NCBI GenBank assembly: GCA_026419785.1
Contig: JAODTK010003466.1
Location: forward strand, 1 to 64,000
Direction of reading: 5' to 3'
From: Sclerodactyla briareus
Lineage: Eukaryota; Echinodermata; Holothuroidea; Dendrochirotida; Sclerodactylidae
DNA length: 64,000 nucleotides
How positions within the stretch are numbered: position 1 is the first letter of the stretch; each line of letters starts with the position of its first letter. The notes under the pieces are model-generated. The model saw nothing but the letters and a program-made list of their open reading frames with translations. It was not told the origin of the DNA and made no database searches. Made by a program: the position numbers and the translations under genes. This document shows positions 56,440 through 64,000 of this stretch, one piece after another.

Positions 56440-57065
56440 CCACCTGGAGGGATAACGCTCATACTTTGGGCTCAGGTCAAAGGTCATACAAAAGTTCTGA
56501 CATCTTGTGAAGAGGGTAAGTCCGGAACGCTTGGTTCAATCAAGTTGAGATTTTGGTGTGTAGCTTCCTGATGGTGGAGTACATCCCATATTTTTTGGTA
56601 GCCACCAGGGGTCATTTTGGGGGAAATGGGAAATTGTGAAAAAATTGATATATTGAGCAATTTCAGCTTGTGAAGAGAATAGCTTGACCACACCTGAATG
56701 GATGAAGCTCATACTTAGTATGTGGGCTTTCATAATGGATACATGATCCCTCTTGTTTCGGGGTCAGATCCAAGGTCAATAGAGTCAATAAATTCTGAAA
56801 ATCTTATAAGAGATAAGTCCTGGACCTTGGTCCAATTCAGTTGTTTTGTGCTCTTTCTTATGGTAAGTACTAACACCCTGATTGCTTTTGGTGCTGACCA
56901 AGGGTCATTTTCGGGGGGGGGGATAGGAAATTGTTGAAAAAATTTATATTTGGGGCAATCTCAGCTTGTGGAGACCATAACTTGACCCCACCTGGAGGGA
57001 GAAAACTCATACTGACAAACTTAAGAAGTGGATGTAGCTCATACTTGGTGTGTGTCCCCAAACGG
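56440..57065. repeat. Diverged copies of the 305-bp repeat family
   Basis: 'cttgaccccacctggaggga', 'gatgaagctcatacttagta' and 'aagtcc.gaa' recur about every 240-290 bp, as in 19.2-21.4 kb. A perfect 'aggtcaaaggtca' is at 56,474-56,486. Confidence 0.7.
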
Positions 57066-57487
57066 AGTACAGGATTCCTATTACCTTGGCTAAGAGGTTT
57101 AATTCGAAGTTAACAAACTTTAGGTGAAAGGTCATGAGGCGTCAAGGAATCACCTAGCCAGTTGGCTTTTGTTTATGAAGTGTTGAGTGGTGAGGCAAGT
57201 GGTGAGGAAGTCATTGCATTCAGGACCAATGATGAATTCATCAGGAGCTGGAACAACAACCAAGGCATAGCCAAGGACCTTTTGGCTTCATAATGAGTCA
57301 ATTCATTGTTCCTAAATGCAGTGGACGACTGGGACTTTCTCCTATTCATTCAAGTGGAAAGGAGTCATGTCCTACTTGGGGGGATATGAAGCATTCTTCA
57401 AAGCTTATCATGAAATGTGGGAGGCTTCATGTCAATTCATCAAACTTATGAAAACAAATTCTAGGTACACTTCACATCTTATTTCAG

Positions 57488-57542
57488 AGGGAAGAAGAGG
57501 ACGAAAGCAGAGTTGTTCATCCTGAACCCACCTGAGTACTGA
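57488..57542 (+). CDS. mon1: MON1 exon 12, C-terminus and stop
   Basis: Acceptor 'cacatcttatttcag'. Reads R-E-E, then after a 2-3 base slip D, LFILNPPEY and a TGA stop at 57,540-57,542. MON1 proteins end 'W-I-K/R-K-E-E-D-R-L-F-I-L-x-x-x-x-F/Y'. The phase joins exon 11 beta (K-W-I-K) exactly. The slip lies in 'gaagaagaggacgaaagcag'. Two retroelement-sized introns separate it from exon 10, yet the match is specific. Confidence 0.88.
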
Positions 57543-58060
57543 GGGGGGTTTGATGTCCTGGTGGCGATGGTCGACCCAGGTCATGGGTGAGGTCCTACAC
57601 CATGTTGGCGATTCTTCACTGAGGATGGAGTGTGTTTCTGAGCCAGCTCTCCTCTCAGCTTTCAAAGGATTTGGAAGATTCGTCCACTAGGAGTAATGTT
57701 GAACTTATCACTGCCATTGGTGATGGGCAGGGTGCAGGAGGAAGATCAAACTGCAATTGGCGATGGGATGTTGCGGCCATTCATTCGCTGTGGTTGGTGC
57801 TGCATTGCTGGCATTTTTCAGTGATGACAGGAGACTGGTCAGGAGGCACAGAAATGGATAGTGGGGACAGCTACATCAAATCCAGACTGAAGTTCTACTA
57901 TATCTGAGTAATAAGAGGGCAGCTCTGTTAGATCCAAACTTACCACTGAATGGTTGCTATATTTGTGCTTGCACGCATTGTGTGAATTAGGGGCATGTGC
58001 TCATGGGGATATTAGCTGCTAGTTAGAAAAATAAATAATTAAAATAAAAAATAAATGATC
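57543..58060 (+). other. mon1: Probable MON1 3' UTR
   Basis: Follows the stop codon. Clustered polyadenylation-type signals 'aataaa' occur at about 58,029-58,053 ('aaaataaataattaaaataa'). The open frame at 57,632-57,907 has no family match. The extent is inferred. Confidence 0.45.
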
Positions 58061-58083
58061 TAGCAGGAGCTGCCAGCTCCAGA

Positions 58084-58475
58084 CTCTCCATTGATTGGTT
58101 ACTGCCGGGTGGTGCCTCATTACTCTCAATGATTTGTTACGGTCAGTACAGGCCTATAATCTACCATGATTGGTTATGTTCCGGTATGGTGCCCATACTC
58201 TCCCCTGATTGGTTACTGTCCAGTATGGTGCCTCATACTCTCCACTGATTGGTTACTGTCCAGTATGGTGCCTCATACTCTCCACTGATTGGTTACTGTC
58301 TGGTATGGTGCTCATACTCTCCCCTGATTGGTTACTGTCCAGTATGGTGCCTCATACTCTCCACTGATTGGTTACTGTCCAGTATGGTGCCTCATACTCT
58401 CCACTGATTGGTTACTGTTAGTACATGGCTGATACTCTCCACAGATCGGTCACTGTTCGGTGCAGCGCCTAATGC
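58084..58475. repeat. 40-bp tandem array with inverted CCAAT boxes
   Basis: Ten units of 'ctgattggttactgtccag' + 'tatggtgcctcatactctcc' spaced about 40 bp; eight keep ATTGGTTA, the complement of a CCAAT box. The best-kept six form two ~119-bp three-unit blocks, each opening with 'cccctgattgg' followed by two 'ccactgattgg' units. Confidence 0.9.
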
Positions 58476-59014
58476 TCTGCTCTCCCCCAGTTGAGTATTA
58501 GAGGTGAGTTCAGGAATAGCAGTTAACAGTTAATTGAACACTCACCACCAGTAGGTGAATAAACTGCCACATTCCCCCATTTGATTGTTCTTGACTGGTT
58601 GACAATGTCAGTCTCATTTGATATTGAAAGAGTATCCATGACCCTAAGAAAACCATTCACTGAGATCATTTTTCATTTCGACGGTCTGCTGACCTCAAAT
58701 GATGTGCCAGGTTTGGTTGTAACTGACGACCTCAAACCGGGAAATCAGGGTAGATGATCCCCCTCAGGGGGTCATCCCAAGACTTCAAAATGGTACTGTT
58801 GCCTCCTCGCTGGCACTCAGCACAAGGGATTGTTCCTTAGTGGTGGGTTACTTGTAGTTTTGAAAAGTCTCCTCTTTCATCTGCCATTGCCGCCATCATA
58901 GACATTGATAGACTCATACTAATCACATATCCCCCCTTGTTTAGAAAACAAGCACATCTGGGATTTCATACAGTGCCTTCAATGAAAACCCGTCCCTTAT
59001 TGGCCAGATCACAA

Positions 59015-59290
59015 ATGATCTGAACAGCTAGGTCCCCTAATGTCTAGTCAAAAATGATATTAACAGCTAGTCACCCTATAACCCAAGTCATGAATGATAT
59101 TAACAGCTAGTAACCCTAGGGCCTAGATCATGAATGATATTAACAGGTAGTCACCCTAGGCCTAGATCATGATGATATTACCAGCTATCACCCTCATAGC
59201 CTAGATCAGATGATATTAACATCTAGTAACCCAGGGGCCTAGAGCATGAATGAATTGACAGCATATTCACCGCTAGGGCCTAGGTCACCA
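59015..59290. repeat. Tandem array, ~46-bp unit, ~6 copies
   Basis: Unit 'tgaatgatattaacagctag' + 'tcaccctagggcctagatca'. Copies differ by short indels. Confidence 0.85.
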
Positions 59291-59839
59291 CCAATTTTAT
59301 GTGCTTCTCCATGATAAGTAAAGGCAGTAGACCTCATCTGCTTTTCGAACCAGGATTTTGGAATCTGCTCCTTCTTTGAATGATCTAAAATCTTGATCTG
59401 GAGTTCCTAGACTATGCCTGCTTAGGTGGTACTGAAGGAGAGACTTGAATCCTGTATAGCTTGGAAAACAATATCTAAATACAAATGTGTTTATTGCTCA
59501 TGAAACTCCACCTACCTTCTACCTGTATTGAATCCTTGGATAGTCAGTAATCGTTCAGACAAGAGGTCTACATTACAGCTATAATCTATTCTATATGTAT
59601 GTGCTGGGTCTCTTGAGGTTTTGGGTGAGTTCCCTCATACAGATCAATCCTCAATATGTATACCCGTCCTTCACTGTTTAATTAAACTGAGATATTTGGG
59701 CATATGGCTCCTTCAAAAGTTGAAGTGTTGCTTGACATGTTCGCCCAAAGGTGCTTATACTTCAACTTTGAAACAAAATTTTGCCTGAAAAAACAGTGTC
59801 CTCATCACTAATTTATTTTATTTCTTCTGAAATTTTCAG
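59291..59839. other. No gene seen
   Basis: AT-rich; ends in a polypyrimidine/AG tract ('tttcttctgaaattttcag'). Confidence 0.5.
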
Positions 59840-60136
59840 CCAGTAAATTGTGTGTGCACCAATCAGTGCCCAGGTGCCTCAATTAGCTCCAAAATATTGC
59901 CCGATGGGATGAAACGATGGAGACGAGTGTCTTGCCCAAAGACAGGACATCCCCCCATGGTCTTCAAAAAAACAAATCCTTTAGTCCTGTTACAGCAGGG
60001 CCTCCACCAACAGTCCAACAGCCTTCCCAAATCCCTCTATCTAAATGTGCATGGCTTGTCCTCTGCACCTTTGTACACAGTGATGCCCCAGATGAGCTAC
60101 TGTTAACCATGGAGTTCACAACCCTGGTGGGAATAA
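59840..60136 (+). CDS. Candidate exon, protein unidentified
   Basis: Acceptor 'tttcttctgaaattttcag' and donor-like 'gtgagt' at 60,137. The first ~43 codons read PVNCVCTNQCPGAS then ISSKILPDGMKRWRRVSC and PKTGHPPMVFK. At a run of seven A (59,969) similarity in style moves one frame on: NKSFSPVTAGPPPTVQQ, PLSKCAWLVLCTFVHSDAPD and ELLLTMEFTTLVG. Composition looks coding and the splice context is good, but I recognise no family. It could be the first visible exon of the next gene; chance cannot be excluded. Confidence 0.4.
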
Positions 60137-61440
60137 GTGAGTGAAATTTACACTGTAATTATACATGGCATATGTTAAACTGTAAATTATAGGACATAAT
60201 AATGACATATTTACTTTGAAAATGTTGATATGCTCCCTTTTTTCTGACATTGAAGGATAATAAACGATACATTATCAATGAATAACAATGAAACTAATTC
60301 CTTGTGTCATCTTCTCAAAGATTTCCTCTTCAATAAGTGGTTATTAAGCTATGATTGAAACAGGAGGGAGAAAATATGCCCCTGTGTTTGTATTAATGGC
60401 ACCATACTGGTTGGTATTCTGTTTCAAACATTCGGGGTATGCGTTAGATCGAATAATTGACCTCGGATGGATTTTCTTAGAGCAAGCACCTGTGAAATGC
60501 AGGACGCAACCTAAGATCTTGCATGACCTTTGGTTTTGTTTGCTTTCTAATGATGGAATCTGAGGTTTTGGTTTGGAAAAAAAAAAAAGGTCTAAATGAT
60601 TACCATTAGAGATAATTCCCAGTTTGCAATAGACCGACAGAGTTGCTTATTTCACCATCTAATAGATTGAACCCATTGGGCTACTGTATTAACTAGTGAG
60701 GTTCATGGAGCAATTTGAAGAAACTCTCTGTGAAACAAAACCAAAACTGTGCTATGTCTATGTTACACACCGAACATACAGCAACATCCCCATAGAGACA
60801 GACCAATATCACTACACTGTTTATGCTGGACTAATTGTGCCGACAGAAATTAACTCCTGAAAATGTTACACTCACTAGTAATTTGACAACCAAGCCAAAA
60901 TCACAACAGAAGTGCAGTTGTATAGTGCAGAGATAATATAGTTATTTAATACAATTGATTGCTTCTGGCAAAACCTGTCATGCGGCTGAAGAACGATATA
61001 CCAAGCGGAAAAATGTGATAATGTTGAAACTATGGGGGCGTAAAAGGCCAAAACGAGCACACAGGGCTCTTTCATGAGTGACTGTGAGAGACGGTTTATT
61101 GGTCAAGTTTATGGCTGTGGTTAACCATCCGGGGTAGTCTGCATTCATGTGACGTTCATGTGTTTACCGGTGTGCTATGGGTGTGCGTTTTGAGCGATAA
61201 TTTTATCCTCACAGGATGACCACGCATTGTAATCTCAAATTCAAACTCCATTCACTAGGTTCCCTCCTTGTGCGTCTAAATCTCACCACAGCCATTATGG
61301 CTGAGGAGCTATTGTGATAGTGCACCGTATAGCTATCTATCTGTTCAACTATCCTATATGTCTGTCAACAATTGATCAAATTGCTACTCTCCTTGCTGCG
61401 TGTGGTTGGGTGGTTTGATCATGATAAAAGTTGTCACAAT
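60137..61440. other. No gene seen
   Basis: Short frames only (for example + 60,351-60,563, no family match). 61,290-61,400 resembles the start of repeat unit A ('cagccattatggctgaggagctattgtga'). Confidence 0.45.
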
Positions 61441-62270
61441 GATCACTGAGTGAAAGGGCATCTGAGGGTTACAGGTAGTTGAGGTCAAGGTCATCTAGGG
61501 GTCAATTTCAACCATTTTGCAAAAAACTGCAAAATGCTTCTCCTACAGTTCAAATCGATGTTCATGAAACTAGGTCAGTGTTATCGGTGACCGATGGTGC
61601 ATACGGGGTGTTCAGGATTTTGAGGTCACAGTCATCAGCAGTATTTTGACCAACGGTTAATTTTTTGGGTCAAACAGTCAAACACTTCTTCTCCCACAGG
61701 TTGAATTGGATGATCGTGATAGTTGGTCATTATTATCATTGTCCCATGGTACATACAGGGTGTTCAGGAATTTTATGTCAGAAGGATCTAGTGGTCATTT
61801 CAACCATTTTGCAAAAAAGGCAAATGCTTCTCCTCTCACAGTTCAAATTGGATGTTCATGAAACTTGGTCAGTATTATCAGTGACTAATTGTACATATGG
61901 GGTGTTCAGGAATTTGAGCTCGAAAGTCATGTAGGGCATTTTGGCCAAAAGGGTCATTTTTGGGTCAAACAGTCAAAATACTTCTTCTCCCACAGATTGA
62001 ATTGGATGATCATGATAGTTGGTCATTATTATCATTGACTAATGGTACATATATGGTGTTCAGGAATTTTACGTCAAAGGTCATCTGGGGGCCATTTTCG
62101 GCCATTTTGTGAAAAAACTGCAAAATGCTTCTCCTACAGTTCAAATCGATGTTCATGAAACTTGGTCAGTATTATCAGTGACTAATTGTACATATGGGGT
62201 GTTCGGGAATTTGAGGTCAAGGTCATCCAGGGTCATTTTGGCCAAAAAGACCTTGCAATCGGATCCGTCT
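61441..62270. repeat. Tandem array, GGTCATCTAGG family
   Basis: About three ~290-bp dimers. Each half-unit has 'cattttgcaaaaaactgcaa', 'gcttctcctacagttcaaat', 'gttcatgaaacttggtcagt', 'attatcagtgactaattgta', 'catatggggtgttcagg' and 'gaggtcaaggtcatc'. Confidence 0.8.
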
Positions 62271-64000
62271 ATTATTCACAAGGTGTGGTGAGACAATTTT
62301 CCTTCTTACATAAATATAACAAAGGTGTGGGACCGAAGAACAGTGTATTAGAATTTTTTTTTAACTATTATGATTCAAGGAGTATGAGTGTATGACATGT
62401 CGATACAAAATCAGTTCTGATGCACATTGGTATGACCAATCAAAAACACACATTTACATGTGATAGCATATTATCAGTACTGATACATTGGCAGGGTGAG
62501 CTACTGTGCCATTGGCACCTGTTTTTCTTAGGGTTAGAGCATAAGTAAAATTAGGACTAGCAATAAGCCAACAAAGAAAATGCTTGTTCACAGATGTGTC
62601 TTAACCCCCGTCTTCTTCATGTATATTAATATTAGTACAATAAACCAGTGCATATCACCCTTCGGTTATAGTTCAATTTGACCACTAATTTGCCACATTC
62701 CTGACGAAGGCTCACTACCTTCTGTTATTTATCCATTTACACAAATAAAAAAAAACCCTGCAGTCAGTACAAGTTTCCTCAGGCAGGTCATCACAACAAA
62801 TATGAACCATCTGGTGAATACGTCTTGACAAAGCACGTCCAACATTTTAATTTTCCTGTATTTGCCATAGCCAAGTCATGCATAGTACATGCATTAATAT
62901 GGGTGATTTTGACTCTGTGTAATTATGTAATGGATATGAGTCCACGAAGAAAATGAATCACAATAACTTCTTAAGAGGGCAAACCCCCCAGAGCCTGCCA
63001 TTCCATCCAATACTGATGGTTCTTCATGAATAATGTGTTGGCAGAGTTCATCAATGCATATCTCCAGATGGTCCTGTCACTGGTCTAGGGATTGCTCGAC
63101 GACCCTCCATCGCGCTTGTTTAAGAATGAGAGGGAACAACCTTTCAATCATTCAAATGCAGATTTCCTCTGTGACCTCGGCCCGATGTACCCGCCTATCT
63201 TGTATGTATAGAACTCAATATGACAAATGTATTTGCCCAATCATGGAGTCGGTTGCAAATGATTGTCATATATTTACCCATTGACAGTTTGGAGGGTCCA
63301 GAGGAAGTTGAGCAATTCTTGTGTGTGTTAATATGCTATGGTTTTGAAAATGGGTGATGGTCATGTTCAACCTCTGACCTTTCTTCCCCAGTGGTTGCGC
63401 CTATTGTTCCTGATCATTGAGCCAAATGTTCTTGGAGAGCAAGTGCGCCTTGTAAGGGCAGGTTGTATTCCGATTCATTGTATGTCCCAATTAAATCGTG
63501 ATGTTGGGCTATGGAGAGTAAGCCAAAAGCGAGTGGGCCTATTTTGGGGTGTTATCGTAACTCGCAACCCTCCATCTGCAGTTCAGAGCTCTACTACGAC
63601 GGAGCTTCTCGATCTCCATAAACCACGAGAATAATCTGGCTTTCCAATGTTTCATACACCTAACGGAGATAGGAAGCAAGTCAAACAGGGTACAATCTTC
63701 AAATGTTATAGTTTTGCATATTTTGCACACAAGGCATGCCATCCTAGCTGGTGGGGGATTCAAGAGCATTGGCGTACCCAGGGAGGGTGGTCAGAATTCC
63801 CTCTTGACCCTTCTGACCTAAACAAAATTTTCACACTGTCCAGTTTCACAGCAGTTTGATCATCAAATTTTGCGCAGCAAAGTGTCTCACGCCCATAAAT
63901 TGATTTTTGCCAATAGTGAGCGTGGGCTATAAATGAGGCGCACCTTCCCTTGAGTCCTGACCTCACCCCCCCCCCCTGCGATCATGTATCCCTACCATAG
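62271..64000. other. No gene seen
   Basis: Frames at 63,033-63,284, 63,338-63,634 (+) and 63,539-63,769 (-) overlap or lack family resemblance. The end of the window may hold part of a further repeat ('ggcgtacccagggagggtgg'). Confidence 0.4.

Larger units (their letters stand above)
31980..57542 (+). other. mon1: MON1 gene span (5' exons not found)
   Basis: Twelve plus-strand exons in the order of MON1 proteins. MON1 with CCZ1 forms the exchange factor that loads Rab7 on late endosomes and drives early-to-late endosome conversion and vacuole/lysosome fusion; it is built of longin domains. The exons sum to about 1.28 kb (roughly 425 codons) against about 550 for vertebrate MON1A/B; the variable acidic N-terminus is missing. 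The introns hold three retroelements. Small indels break the frame in most exons, but splice signals and phases are preserved, so I favour an expressed gene in an error-rich sequence over a pseudogene. A decayed copy remains possible. Confidence 0.85.

Noticed and set aside
1-64000. CRISPR array, operon, prophage or plasmid functions
   Set aside because: The regular repeats are tandem with no unique spacers, and introns plus animal retroelements show this is nuclear eukaryotic DNA.
1-64000. tRNA, rRNA or snRNA genes
   Set aside because: I saw no cloverleaf with A and B boxes and no rRNA-like conserved block on either strand; a tRNAscan/Infernal run would be decisive.

Overview
The window is nuclear DNA of an intron-bearing animal. 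No bacterial gene, operon or plasmid feature is present. Long gene-poor stretches are filled with dispersed AGGTCA-rich repeats, tandem arrays, CR1/L2-type LINEs and tyrosine-recombinase (DIRS-type) retrotransposons. That mix fits a marine invertebrate, perhaps a deuterostome such as an echinoderm; this is an impression from repeat content, not a proof. Related repeat copies differ largely by one-base insertions and deletions, and conserved exons carry similar frame breaks, so the text looks like a poorly polished long-read assembly.

The one gene I can identify is a plus-strand homologue of MON1, the longin-domain protein that with CCZ1 activates Rab7 on late endosomes. Twelve exons from 31,980 to 57,542 follow the known MON1 order, from the first longin domain to a C-terminal stop. 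Almost all are bounded by AG and GT, and most junction phases agree. The 5' exon(s) were not found. Long open frames are rare here because exons are short and frames are broken by indels, so the gene had to be read from splice signals and protein similarity.

Layout. 1-7.6 kb: dispersed repeats and a 46-bp minisatellite. 7.7-16.2 kb: two head-to-tail duplications (about 3.2 kb and 1.0 kb units). 16.2-25.3 kb: tandem arrays, including a 305-bp array at 19.2-21.4 kb, and an L2/CR1-like LINE 3' fragment at 22.5-23.5 kb. 25.3-31.3 kb: a GC-rich DIRS-like element with inverted terminal repeats, an internal complementary region, reverse transcriptase, RNase H and tyrosine recombinase. 32.0-57.5 kb: MON1, whose introns hold a LINE RT fragment (38.3 kb), a 4.56-kb minus-strand LINE with target-site duplication (42.5-47.1 kb) and a second, minus-strand DIRS-type element (51.2-56.2 kb). 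57.5-64 kb: probable MON1 3' UTR, a 40-bp CCAAT-bearing array, a second small array, one unidentified candidate exon and more repeats.

The most unusual feature is how often MON1 exon ends have been copied within the gene. The 3' end of exon 5 with its donor has become a five-copy array, that of exon 7 is present three times, exon 6 with 1.4 kb of intron recurs downstream, and exon 11 exists as two incomplete tandem copies. These may be real structural variation or partly assembly artefacts; raw reads and transcripts would decide.
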